Assembly (NCBI RefSeq): GCF_013240295.1
Contig: NZ_JABETK010000005.1
Span: 1-64,000 of the forward strand
Origin: Neoaquamicrobium sediminum
GTDB lineage: Bacteria; Pseudomonadota; Alphaproteobacteria; Rhizobiales; Rhizobiaceae
Length of the DNA: 64,000 nucleotides
Direction: 5' to 3'
The number at the start of each line of letters is the position of its first letter. Position 1 is the stretch's first letter. Made by a program: the position numbers and the translations under genes. This document shows positions 1 through 8,834 of this stretch, in pieces. The notes beneath the pieces are model-generated. The model searched no databases and was not told where the DNA came from. It saw only the letters and a program-made list of their open reading frames with translations.

Positions 1-174
1 GGCCACCGCCTCGACCTCGGACGTCAAAACCGGATCTTTATCTCCCTCTGCGGCATGTTCCGGCTGGCGAGATGACAGCACCAGGTCGTATCCCTCTTCT
101 GACGGCCAGCCTCCGCCGTGGCCCTGCCCTTGCCGGTGCTGGCCCCGGTACGACGCGACCTTGCGCTCAGTCAT
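1..174 (-). CDS. Partial CDS, N-terminus of an unrecognised protein
   Basis: The reading frame starts with ATG at 174, preceded by a strong AAGGAGGG ribosome binding site (about 182-189), and runs off the left edge of the window after 58 codons. The visible part begins MTERKVASYRGQHRQGQG and contains a Gly-rich HGGGWPSEEGYDLVLSS segment. I do not recognise the family. The good ribosome binding site and the same orientation as the next genes make a real gene likely. An OsmC-like protein is only a guess, because the diagnostic regions lie outside the window. Confidence 0.5.
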   Translation of the reverse strand, partial: MTERKVASYRGQHRQGQGHGGGWPSEEGYDLVLSSRQPEHAAEGDKDPVLTSEVEAVA

Positions 175-250
175 ACTGTGCCCTCCTTGTCGTTTCCGGA
201 CCGTGTTAGCGACCCTTGATTCAGTATTGCCGCGCCTGCGCGGACGGGCT

Positions 251-905
251 TCAGAAAGGCTGATCGGTGAAACCGTAACGCGCTTCGCGCCAGACGATCA
301 GGTCGGCGATGCTGACAAGCGTCAGCTCAGCCGCCGGCTAAAGCGCCAGCCTCCCGGCAGGCGCGCCATTCGCCGTCCGGCTGCGCGATCTCGCAAAGCA
401 CCCCTGCCGGATAAGCGCCCGCAAATCCCGCGCCAGATCGACCGCGCCTCGGTGTGCCCCTGCACGCCTCAGAAACCCTGCGCAAAGCGAAGCGGGAAGA
501 CGTGGCCGGGGCGGTTGAAATCGGCCGCGACCCGGCGGCATCCGCGAGCGCGCGGATCGTCTTGGCCCGGTCGGTTGCCGAAATGCCCGTCGTGGTACCC
601 TCCTTGAGATCGCAGCTGATCGCGAAGCCGGTCGAGAGATATTCGGTATTCTCTGGCACCATCTGAGGCAGGGCGAGATCTTCTAGCCGGTTGGTCGTCA
701 TGGCGACACAGACTGCCGCGTCCCAAGGTTGCCATGAAGTTGATGGCGGCAGGCGTTACGGCATCCGCGCCATGATCAGGTCTCCTCGTTCTCGCGACCC
801 TCGTCGTCCACAACAATGACCATTTCGCCGTTCGCGATTGCGGAGAGCGCACCCTCGATCGAGTCAAACTCCAGATACGAGTCCAGTTCTTCGGTGACAA
901 GTTCG
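251..905 (-). pseudogene. ribB: ribB-like 3,4-dihydroxy-2-butanone-4-phosphate synthase, broken by several frameshifts
   Basis: RibB converts ribulose 5-phosphate into the four-carbon precursor of riboflavin. Family segments occur in order but in different frames: GEMVIVVDDEGRENE near 800, DAVTPAAINFMAT, MTTNRLEDLALPQMVPEN, then GTTTGISATDRAKTIRALAD and RPGHVFPLR. The C-terminal LVSIADLIVWRE ends at a stop at 251-253. At least four indels in about 650 bp separate these blocks, far denser than elsewhere in the window. The start is uncertain. A flavin-biosynthesis gene beside flavin-dependent monooxygenase genes would make sense as cofactor supply. As written it cannot be translated, so it is either truly decayed or in a poorly read stretch. 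Confidence 0.75.
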
Positions 906-1052
906 TGCAGGGCGACCGATGGGATCGAAGAAATCAGAGTGTTTCTGGAAGGTCACGCACGTTTTCCGTTCTATGTAGTGGCTGGTTCTCAAGTCCGGGT
1001 CGAGCAGGACGACCGCGACTGGAGGCGCGGTCGCCGCTCGATATCTCACATT

Positions 1053-1923
1053 TCAGGCAGCCAGAGGTCTTGGCACATATTCATAGTTGGCACCATTGCG
1101 GATAACGTGGCCGAAACCCGGAAATTCGAGGATGCATTCCACCAATGGCAAGACCATCGGTGGCTGCCATGTCAAGGATACGTTTTCGGGTTGCGCGCGC
1201 CTGTTCGACATCGACATCAAAGACCATTCCGACCTCGGGGTGCACCAATCTGCACTACGGGGACATGGGTTATGTCACCCCAGATCAGGAGCTGGTCGTC
1301 ACCGCTCGAGACCATGTATCCGCTGTGACCCGGCGTGTGGCCTGGCAATGCCATCCGCCCAATCCCGGCAGGATTTCTTCCTCAGCGATCAGATGCCAAC
1401 GCCCCGCATAGGCGGCGCGCAGCTTGCCCGAGTAGCTGTTGACCTGCTCGGAGACCCCCGATCGGTTGGCGGCTCGCCGCCATACCAGTGCCTATCCTCC
1501 TCGACTGCAAGGAACACGTCGGCCTTCGGAAAAATGGCTGCGCCCGAACCGTCAAGCATGCCGCCAGCGTGGTCGGCGTGCATATGCGTCAGAGCGACAG
1601 AGTCAATCTGATCCGGAGACACCCCCAGAGCCGCAAGGTTCTGCATTACCTTCCCAGTGTCGGCCCCATCAGACTCCCTGAGCCGGTATCAATGAGAATA
1701 CGCCGCTCACCATGTTCGACCAGATATGCGCCGACGGTCACATGCGGCTCGGCGGGACGAAACGGCCCGTCAGCGTCTTGCGCACGCCGTCGGGGGCCAT
1801 GCCGACCATTACCTCGGGTGGCAACGGAACTATGCCGTCATTCACGGCGGTAATCACGATGTCGCCAACACGCTTGCGGTAAAGGCCTGGCACCTGCCTT
1901 ATTTGTTGATTAACAGGCATTTG
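1053..1923 (-). pseudogene. MBL-fold metallo-hydrolase, broken by several frameshifts
   Basis: This is a metallo-beta-lactamase-fold hydrolase cut into pieces. The N-terminus (MPVNQQIRQVPGLYRKR) starts near 1923. The segment VTVGAYLVEHGERRILIDTG follows in another frame. The zinc motif HMHADHAGG (HxHxDH) lies near 1580, then GHTPGHSGYMVSSGDDQLL with the downstream histidine, LIWGDI, and a C-terminal HPEVGMVFDVDVEQARAT. The stop is at 1053-1055. I count at least six indels over 870 bp, several in G runs. The HxHxDH arrangement is shared by AHL lactonases and many other lactonases and esterases, so the substrate cannot be named. Like ribB, this may be decay or poor base quality. Confidence 0.75.
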
Positions 1924-2233
1924 CATCTCCTCCAACAGTAGCCGTTTTCGTTTCAAAAGAGGCGTCACTGCGCGCCGATTAGAAGAACTTTGCCAGCCGC
2001 AACAGGACGGCCACAGCGTTCCTGAGCCCATTAGCGGCGTCGGTACCCACCTTCATCCCCCATGAAGAATAGGTGTGCTCCCCCGAGAGCAAGCTAAACT
2101 AAACAGGGATCTGCACCCGCAGGCGCAGGTAAGAAATCGTCGGGTTGTGCATCGCGGCGAAAACCTCGCTCACATGAAGAGTAGCCTGTGCCGCAGTGAA
2201 ACCAGACCCCACGCAACATCCTGATCGATTTTC
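1924..2233. other. Non-coding stretch between the MBL relic and an inverted-repeat element
   Basis: I see no protein with family features on either strand here. The stretch holds the upstream sequence of the MBL relic, including a GGAGGAGA ribosome binding site just before its start codon. Short ORFs that cross it have no recognisable content. Confidence 0.4.
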
Positions 2234-2381
2234 TAAGTGTCTGATCCAAAAGTCGCCATACCGGGCTGCAAATCGCGATTTCTGCGCTTCCGGTGCTCAC
2301 GTACCCGAATGTACGCTGCGCTCCGGTTCTCGAAATCGCTATTTTCGCCCTCGGTCTGACGCTTCTTGATTCAGACACTAA
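2234..2381. repeat. About 148-bp element bounded by imperfect inverted repeats
   Basis: The left arm AAGTGTCTGATCCAA (2235-2249) matches the reverse complement of the right arm TTGATTCAGACACTA (2366-2380) at 12 of 15 positions. The interior contains a second imperfect dyad around GTACATTCGGGTAC-like sequence near 2315. The size and structure suggest a MITE or a fused pair of IS ends. The right arm overlaps the stop codon of the luciferase-like monooxygenase gene, so the element may have replaced that gene's original 3' end. Confidence 0.45.
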
Positions 2382-3746
2382 GCACTGTTAGTTCCCTCCC
2401 GATTTCCGTCCACCGATGTTTTTTATGGCCTGCGCACAAAAATTGGCGCACGGCATGCTTGATTATTTTGGTGGTTTCAAAGGGCCGGTTGCGCCAGGTT
2501 TCTTCGCGCATCTCCTTGCGCAACACTGGCTTGCGCTGTTCGAGCTTGACGCCAATCTTCGGCAGCACCTTCTCGACAAGAAGTTCGTTCGACCGCAGGA
2601 GCTTGTCCACCGGGCCGGGGCCGACGCCAATCCAGGGAACCAATACGTCCATGTTATAGGTCTTGATGGCATCCTCGAGCTTGCGGGCGACCGTATCGAC
2701 CGAACCGGCGATCGCATATCCGCGATCCACCATGGTTCGGTAGGTGTTCGGGATCGGTCCGGTTTCGCCGGGCAGGCGTAGCGCCTCGTTGAAGCCGAAG
2801 TGGTCGTGCCAGCCCGTCCAGATGTAGCCGAGGGCTTGTTCGCCAATAGCGAATGCCTCTTCATCTGTGTCCGCCACCACTATGTCACGGAAGTGGCCGA
2901 CATTCTCGCCCCACTTGATTTTCGGGTCACGTTTCAGCGCCTCGTTGTGATAGGCGTCGAGGCAGGACCGCAGGATATGGTCGATCGGCGTGAAGACGAT
3001 CGGCATCGCGCCCTCACCGGCGGCCCAGCGCATCGTGTTGGGGCTGAGGGTGAAAGGCACCATCAATTCGATGGTCTTGGGATCCTGCAGGGTGTTCGGC
3101 GCAATGCCGATCTTCTTCAGAATGTCATTCTCGACCATGTCGGGAGCAAGCATCTTGGTCTTGGGGTGATCCCACCGAATATTGTCGGGCGGAACCTGCC
3201 AATGCTTGCCCTTGTAGGAGAATGTGGTGTTGTTCAGGAGGCCCCAGATCACATCGTAGGCTTCCTGGAACAATTCGCGGTTGATCGCGTCGTTCTTGGC
3301 ATACTCCGGGTCGGTCGCGAAGGTCGCGACAGCGCCGTTCTTTGGCCGATCGTGGTGACGTGCCGCGACTGGTAGCCACGCGCAAATCCCGCGAACATGC
3401 GGCCTTCCGAGAAGTGGTCGAGCATGGCTAGGTCCTCGGCCACGAGGATCGGGTTGCGCGCCGGCAGAACCGTCGCCATCTGGCCGATGCGGATCTTCTT
3501 GGTTATGCCCGCCGCCCAAGCTCCCAAAAGAATTGGGTTGTTGGAAATCTCAAGCCCCTCGAGGTGGAAATGATGTTCGGAGAATGCCACGAAATCGAAC
3601 CCGAGTTCTTCGAGCTGCTTGATGATGCGCGCATGTTCGTTAAGCGAACGCTGATAATAGGTTGGGTCGGCACCCGGATACTTCGCGCCCTTCAATTCGT
3701 TGTGCTTGGCAGCAGATGCTGGCAACAGAAACGCTCCGAATCTCAT
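2371..3746 (-). CDS. LLM-class flavin-dependent monooxygenase (bacterial luciferase-like), one frame break
   Basis: Members of this class use reduced FMN, supplied by a partner reductase, to oxygenate small organic substrates. The N-terminus MRFGAFLLP, the segment GFDFVAFSEHHF and the RNPILVAEDLAMLDHFSEGR block are typical of the luciferase-like TIM barrel. ATG at 3746 has a GGGAGA ribosome binding site. The frame breaks near 3341, and one extra A in an AAA run joins GYQSRHVTTIGQ to KNGAVATFATDPEYAKN. After repair it is about 458 residues, longer than the usual 340-400, and the last residues lie in the inverted-repeat element at 2234-2381, so the C-terminus may be altered. It is the last gene of the minus-strand catabolic run, just after an FMN reductase. 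The substrate is unknown. Confidence 0.8.
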
Positions 3747-3833
3747 ACTGTCTTCTCCCTTCAAGGCTAGCAACTTTGCCTTTGCATTGTCGCCCGTTGC
3801 ACGGCGCGGTGCCGCGAGACTTTGCTTGACCGA

Positions 3834-4421
3834 CTAGGCGGCCTGCATATTCTGCCTGCTCATCGCGAATTCGGTCACCTGCGCGGCGATCGTGTCGAGC
3901 TGGAAGCGTATCGACACATCGACGCACTTGCCCTCGACATCGAACACCGGCAGTGACGAATTAATCATCCCACCCATTGGCGTCGGCCAACCGCGCAGCG
4001 CATGGGCGATCGAGCGCAGCGCCGCCAGAGTCTGTCCAGCGGCCTGCCAACCCGCGCCGCATGCGATGCAGCCGATTGGCAGACCATCGAAATAAACCCG
4101 TTCATCGCGGTTCATGTCCTCGGTGTAATCCAGGGCATTCTTGACCAGTCCCGAAACCGAACCGTGATAAGCCGGAGAACAAATCACCACGGCGTCGCAT
4201 TCCCGCATCAACGACACCAGCCGACCGGCGGCTTTGCTCCGCTCTGGAATTTCCGGGGCATAGAGTGGAAGGCTCAGCGCCTCCCCCGACAAGAGTTCGG
4301 TGCGCGCGCCCAGCTCGCTTGCCCGTTGCAGGACATGGGCAAGCGCCTTCTGGCCGGTGGATTGCGCGCGCAAAGTCCCGCCGATCCCGAGAACGAGGGG
4401 ACTCCTTATGCGAACTGACAT
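3834..4421 (-). CDS. NADPH-dependent FMN reductase (SsuE/MsuE type)
   Basis: A 195-residue flavodoxin-like reductase that would supply reduced FMN in the cytoplasm to the luciferase-like monooxygenase 87 bp downstream. Supporting segments are GIGGTLRAQST near the N-terminus (FMN phosphate-binding loop), CDAVVICSPAYHGSVSGLVKNALDY (around residues 75-100, the family signature) and the glycine-rich GCIACGAGWQAAGQTLAALR. Length and order match the NADPH-dependent FMN reductase family. ATG at 4421 follows a GGGAGGG ribosome binding site. The 134-bp gap to the aldolase gene upstream could hold a separate promoter, but I cannot identify one with confidence. Confidence 0.85.
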   Translation of the reverse strand: MSVRIRSPLVLGIGGTLRAQSTGQKALAHVLQRASELGARTELLSGEALSLPLYAPEIPERSKAAGRLVSLMRECDAVVICSPAYHGSVSGLVKNALDYTEDMNRDERVYFDGLPIGCIACGAGWQAAGQTLAALRSIAHALRGWPTPMGGMINSSLPVFDVEGKCVDVSIRFQLDTIAAQVTEFAMSRQNMQAA

Positions 4422-4555
4422 CGAAGAACCCTCCCAAGTTCCGGTCGACGGTAAGTGTCCGAATTAACGGGCGCTACGATTGCCTTTCTAGCTTTGCTAG
4501 ATGTGTCGCTAGATTGAAGCAACGCTTCCATGAATTATGTTCGCTCTGCGAATAT

Positions 4556-5589
4556 CTATTTCGCGGAGTCGCGGGAGCCCAGCAGGTCGAGCGCGACATC
4601 CACGATCATGTCTTCCTGCCCGCCGACCATCTTCCGCCGACCAAGTTCGACCAGTATGTCGCGGGAGTCGAGGCCATGGGCCGCCGCGCCGTTTCCGTGT
4701 GACGGAGGAAGCTTGAATAGACTCCGGCAAAACCCAGCGCGATGGTATCTCGGTCTACCTGAACCGGGCGGTCCTGGATCGGGCGCACCAGGCGGTCCGC
4801 CGCATCCATCAGCGCGAAGGCATCGCAGCCGTGCTGCCAGCCAAGCCGTTCAGCCACGGCGATAAAGGCCTCGAGCGGTGTATTGCCCGCGCCCGCCCCC
4901 ATGCCGGCCAGCGAGGCATCCACCCGGTAGGCGCCCTCCTCCACCGCGACGACCGAATTGGCCACCGCGAGCGACAGGTTCTGGTGCGCGTGGATGCCGA
5001 CCTGGGTTTCAGCGTTCAGCACGTCGCGATAGGCCCGGATCCGGTCGCGCACGCCATCCATCAGGAGCGCCCCGGCCGAGTCGGTGACATAGACGCAATG
5101 CGCGCCGTAGCTCTCCATCCGCTTTGCCTGCGCCGAAAGCTCCTTCGGGGCAAGCATATGAGCCATCATCAGGAAGCCGGAAACGTCCATCCCGATCTTG
5201 CGAGCATGGGCGATATGCTGTGCGGCCACATCGGCCTCAGTGCAATGCGTGGCCACGCGGACCGACCGCACACCGGCGTCAAAGGCGGCCTGAAGGTCGT
5301 GGATCGTGCCGATTCCGGGCACCAGCAGCGCGGTCAGCTTCGCGTTCTTCAGCTTTCCTGCAACAGCAGCGATCCACTCCAGATCGGTATGCCGCCCGAA
5401 ACCGTATGCAAAGCTCGAACCGGCCAGGCCGTCGCCATGGCTCAGTTCGATCGCAGCCACCCCGGCGGCATCCAGGGCAGAGGCAATGTTGTCGCATTGA
5501 TCCAGCGTGTAGCGGTGACGGATGGCATGCATTCCGTCGCGCAGTGTCACGTCCTGGATATAGAGTTCGGGTTTCTTCGTCGCTGTCAT
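4556..5589 (-). CDS. mhpE: 4-hydroxy-2-oxovalerate aldolase (MhpE/DmpG/BphI family), one frame break
   Basis: Cleaves 4-hydroxy-2-oxoacids to pyruvate and an aldehyde. The aldehyde is passed to the acylating dehydrogenase encoded immediately upstream, since the two enzymes form a channelling complex in this family. The N-terminal VTLRDGMHAIRHRY holds the Asp-containing metal-binding motif, and GIHAHQNLSLAVAN (about residues 198-211) holds the HxH metal ligands. A frame break near 4685 separates FLRHTETA from the true C-terminus, which in the shifted frame reads DILVELGRRKMVGGQED and ends at a stop at 4556-4558. Repaired length is about 344 residues, normal for the family. ATG overlaps the end of the dehydrogenase gene by 4 bp, showing translational coupling. 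Confidence 0.9.
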
Positions 5590-6530
5590 GCCACGCTTTC
5601 CTTCAGTAGCCGCTGCGCCAGCCGCTCGGCCGTCTTCAGCGCCGACGATGTCATAATGTCGAGATTTCCCGCATATTTCGGCAGGTAATGGCCGGCTCCT
5701 TCCACTTCGAGAAAGACGCTGACCTTCAGCCCGGTCGCCCGGTCATCCACGCCGGGTATGCGGGCGGCGGAATTGTCACCGATGGTCTCGAACTGGATAT
5801 CCTGCTTCAGGCGATAGCCGGGCACATAGTCCTGCACCTCGGCAATCATCGCCCCGATCGAGCGTCGGACGGCTTCGCGGTCGGTGGTCTTCGCCAGGCA
5901 ATACACGGTGTCGCGCATGATCAGCGGCGGTTCGGCCGGGTTCAGGATGATGATGGCCTTGCCGCTCTTGGCGCCGCCGACGTCACAGATCGCTCGTGAC
6001 GTGGTCTCGGTGAACTCGTCGATGTTGGCGCGGGTGCCCGGACCGGCGGAGCGCGACGAAATCGAGGCGACGATCTCGGCGTAGGTCACCTCGGCGATGC
6101 GCGACACGGCCGCCACGATCGGAATCGTCGCCTGCCCGCCGCAGGTGACCATGTTCACGTTATCTTCCTTGAGGTGGTCGGACATGTTAACAACCGGAAC
6201 AACGAACGGCCCCATCGCCGCCGGGGTGAGGTCTATCATGACCTTACCGGCGCCGCGCACGATCTCGTCGTTGCGCCGGTGCGCCCCGGCCGAGGTCGCA
6301 TCGAAGACGACGCCGATCTCGGGCCAAACGGGCAGGCGAGTTAGCCCGTCGATGCTTTCATGCGTGGTCGCAACGCCCATCCGCGCGGCGCGGGCGAGCC
6401 CATCGCTCGCCGGGTCGATGCCGACCATGGCGCCCATCTCCAAAACCTTGGAGTTGCGCAATATCTTGATCATCAGGTCCGTGCCGATGTTGCCCGATCC
6501 GATGATCGCGGCTTTGATCTTCTGGCTCAA
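5586..6530 (-). CDS. mhpF: Acetaldehyde dehydrogenase, acylating (MhpF/DmpF/BphJ family)
   Basis: Converts acetaldehyde (or propanal) with CoA and NAD to acyl-CoA, the final step of meta-cleavage pathways. The 314-residue protein is full length: Rossmann motif IIGSGNIGTDL at residues 9-19, catalytic-cysteine segment NMVTCGGQATIP around residue 130, and a dimerisation domain with VEGAGHYLPKYAGNLDIMTS at the C-terminus. It overlaps the hydratase upstream and the aldolase downstream by 4 bp each, as is typical of mhp, bph and dmp operons. The product joins central metabolism as acetyl-CoA. The reading frame is intact, in contrast to both neighbours. Confidence 0.95.
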   Translation of the reverse strand: MSQKIKAAIIGSGNIGTDLMIKILRNSKVLEMGAMVGIDPASDGLARAARMGVATTHESIDGLTRLPVWPEIGVVFDATSAGAHRRNDEIVRGAGKVMIDLTPAAMGPFVVPVVNMSDHLKEDNVNMVTCGGQATIPIVAAVSRIAEVTYAEIVASISSRSAGPGTRANIDEFTETTSRAICDVGGAKSGKAIIILNPAEPPLIMRDTVYCLAKTTDREAVRRSIGAMIAEVQDYVPGYRLKQDIQFETIGDNSAARIPGVDDRATGLKVSVFLEVEGAGHYLPKYAGNLDIMTSSALKTAERLAQRLLKESVA

Positions 6531-7322
6531 GCGTCCGCCCTCCCGTCTTCAAAATTCACCTGAATGGGTGAGAATCCGGAAATTTCGGCCAGATACACCT
6601 CGCCGGAACGTACAGGAACCATCGGCCCGAAGGCCCCCGACATCACGATGTCACCCTCCTTGAGGGGCTGCCCCAGTTCCGCCATCCTGCGCGCCAGCCA
6701 AAGCATGGCATTGAGCGGACTGCCCATGCAGTCCACGCCCAGCCCGCGCGACACCACGCTGCCGTTGCGCGACAGGATGCCCCCGCAAAGGCGCAGGTCG
6801 ATGTCGGTCAGGCGCCGTGCCCCGAGGCCCAGAAGGAAGCCGCCGCCCGAGGCGTTGTCGGCGACCGTGTCCACCAGCTTGATGTTCCAGTCGCGGATGG
6901 CGGTGTCTACCACCTCCAGCGCCGGCACCGCATAGGCCACACGGCGTATCAGTTCGGCCATCGGCGCCTGCGGATCGTCAAGGCCCTTGTCCATCACGAA
7001 CGACCTCGAGCTCGGCCTTAGGCTGCATGAACCGGCGTGTGTCCACCACTTCGCCTTCGGTAAAGAAGTAGTCTGCCCAGAGCATGCCGAAATCGGGCTG
7101 ATCGATCCCCATCTGCGCCTGCACCGCCGGAGAGGTCAGGCCGATCTTGCGCCCCACGAGCCGCCGCCCGTGGTTCAGCCAGTGCCGGTTCACGGCATCC
7201 TGCACCGCGTAGGCGTCCTCCACGGAGCCTAGGCCGTGGCTTTCGCGCAACGGCGGGATTTGCGCCAGATCGGTACGGGCCTGTACCAGTGCGGCGGCCA
7301 TTTCGTCGATGGGGATGGTCAT
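6527..7322 (-). CDS. mhpD: 2-oxopent-4-enoate hydratase (MhpD family), one frame break
   Basis: Hydrates the 2-hydroxypenta-2,4-dienoate released by the C-C hydrolase to 4-hydroxy-2-oxovalerate, the substrate of the aldolase two genes downstream. The N-terminal half reads VGRKIGLTSPAVQAQMGIDQPDFGMLW (positions about 7190-7085), the family's active-site region. The C-terminal half contains VDTVADNASGGGFLLG and a conserved GAFGPMVPVRSG end. The frame breaks near 7000 between KAELEVV and VMDKGLDDP, and one missing base explains it. Repaired length is about 265 residues, as expected. ATG at 7322 overlaps the flavin reductase stop, and the end overlaps the dehydrogenase start. Confidence 0.9.
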
Positions 7323-7867
7323 GTCGTTCCTTCGGGAGGCGTGGCGGAGCTCTCGATCGGCAGATAGCTGCCGCGCCAGTAGAGCAGAGGTGTCTTGGCG
7401 AAAGTCTCGGCCCGCACCACCCGTCCGATCAGGATGGTATGGTCTCCGCCCGGAAGAGTGGACTCAAGCGTGCATTCGATCCAGGCCGCGGCACCGTCGA
7501 TCAGCGGCATGCCTGCAAGCCCTTCGGTCACGTCGAGGCCCGCGAAGCGGTCTGTGTCCGGCGTGGCGAACCGGCGGGAGATCGCCGTCTGGTCGGCGGC
7601 AAGGATGTTCACCGAAAAACAGCCGGCGCGCAGGAAAATCGGCAGCGAATAGGCGGTGTTGCGCAGGCTCCACTGCACCAGGGGCGGGTCGAGCGACAGA
7701 GACGAAAAGGACGTCGCCGTGACGCCGTACCGACCCTCTTCAGCATCATTGGTGGTCATGACGGTGATGCCGCTTGCAAACCGCCCCAGAGCCTCGCGGA
7801 AGGCATTCGGGGCAAGTGGCGGTGGCGAGCCGCCACCGCGGAAACGGTCTGTCTGTATGTGCATCAT
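7319..7867 (-). CDS. Flavin reductase, HpaC/HsaB-like partner of the two-component monooxygenase
   Basis: An 182-residue flavin reductase-like domain protein. It would reduce free flavin with NAD(P)H and hand it to the HpaB-type oxygenase encoded at 8835-10325. Family features are LGRFASGITVMTT near the N-terminus, the flavin-binding GVTATSFSSLSLDPPLVQWSL (about residues 47-67), SVNILAADQ, and the late GGDHTILIGRVV segment. It sits between the hydratase (4-bp overlap) and the C-C hydrolase (70-bp gap), so it is part of the same transcript as its proposed partner, although the pair is not adjacent. Confidence 0.87.
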   Translation of the reverse strand: MMHIQTDRFRGGGSPPPLAPNAFREALGRFASGITVMTTNDAEEGRYGVTATSFSSLSLDPPLVQWSLRNTAYSLPIFLRAGCFSVNILAADQTAISRRFATPDTDRFAGLDVTEGLAGMPLIDGAAAWIECTLESTLPGGDHTILIGRVVRAETFAKTPLLYWRGSYLPIESSATPPEGTT

Positions 7868-7937
7868 GTCATCGTATCCATCGTTGGTTGGGGGTCGATG
7901 CCCGCATGGCCGTTCTTACCCAGGAAGGCCCGGGCGC

Positions 7938-8807
7938 TCAGCGTCCCAGCAGGAAATCGAGGTGGATGCGGTTGAAGGTCTGCGGATCCTCGAACTGAGG
8001 CCAGTGCCCGCATTCGTTCATGACCTCGAACCGGGCACGCGGGATCGCCTCGGCGATCTTGCGGCCCTCTTCGGGAGTGGCGGTGGGATCGTGCGAGGTC
8101 CAGAGCACGAGGGTCGGCGCCTTGATACTGGCGCTGTCCTCGGCACTGAACATGTTGCGCCGGCGCGTCTCCATCTCCTGCAGGCAGAGGATGCGTTTCA
8201 TGGTCTCTGAGTAGCCGGGCTGCGAGTAGATCGCCCGACGCACCTCCACGAGGTCATCGTTCACCTTCCACTTGTGGTGCATCAGGAACTCCAGCCGCGT
8301 CCTGATCCGCTCCGGCGTCGGGTCGGTCACAGCCTCGGTCGTCAACCGCTTGATACGCTCCATCACTTCCGGATAGGCCGTCCAGCCCCCGGCGGTGTTC
8401 AAGACCACGCGGTCAACCCATTCGGGATGGTGGACAGCCAGCCACCCCGCAACCCAGCCACCGAGCGATTCACCCGAGACATGGGCCTTCTTGCGGCCCA
8501 GCGCCTTGATGATGTCGATCACATGCCGGGCATAGTCGGCGATCTCGTAGGCCAGGGGCGGCTTGTCGCTCCAACCATGACCGACCAGGTCGATGGCATA
8601 CGTCCGGAAATGCGCGGCATGCGCGGCAAGGTTGCGACTGTAGGCCTCGGCGTGACCGCCGGTGCCGTGGATCAGGATGAGAAGCGGCTTGTCCTCGTCC
8701 CCAGCCGCCAGAAAACGGGTGCGAACACCGCCTGCGTCGAGGTAGCCCTGCGTAAAGGCAACTCGGGTCAGGTCGGTCCAGATCGACGCATGTTGCTGCG
8801 CTGTCAT
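7938..8807 (-). CDS. Alpha/beta-fold C-C bond hydrolase of a meta-cleavage pathway
   Basis: A 289-residue alpha/beta hydrolase that would hydrolyse the ring-fission product of the extradiol dioxygenase. The oxyanion region is LILIHGTGGHAEAY, the nucleophile elbow GESLGGWVAG (Ser near residue 114), an acidic residue lies in VLWTSHDPTATPEEG, and the catalytic His is in NECGHWPQFEDPQTF. The CGHWPQFE ending is characteristic of the XylF/TodF/HsaD-type hydrolases. A second hydrolase, much closer to MhpC, lies at 17495-18376, so the two operons may treat different ring-cleavage products. Confidence 0.87.
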   Translation of the reverse strand: MTAQQHASIWTDLTRVAFTQGYLDAGGVRTRFLAAGDEDKPLLILIHGTGGHAEAYSRNLAAHAAHFRTYAIDLVGHGWSDKPPLAYEIADYARHVIDIIKALGRKKAHVSGESLGGWVAGWLAVHHPEWVDRVVLNTAGGWTAYPEVMERIKRLTTEAVTDPTPERIRTRLEFLMHHKWKVNDDLVEVRRAIYSQPGYSETMKRILCLQEMETRRRNMFSAEDSASIKAPTLVLWTSHDPTATPEEGRKIAEAIPRARFEVMNECGHWPQFEDPQTFNRIHLDFLLGR

Positions 8808-8834
8808 TTGAAAGAACTCCGATTTTTGGCGTTA

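Noticed and set aside
2094..2378. Minus-strand ORF of 94 codons upstream of the MBL relic
   Set aside because: It crosses the inverted-repeat element and has no family match that I recognise.
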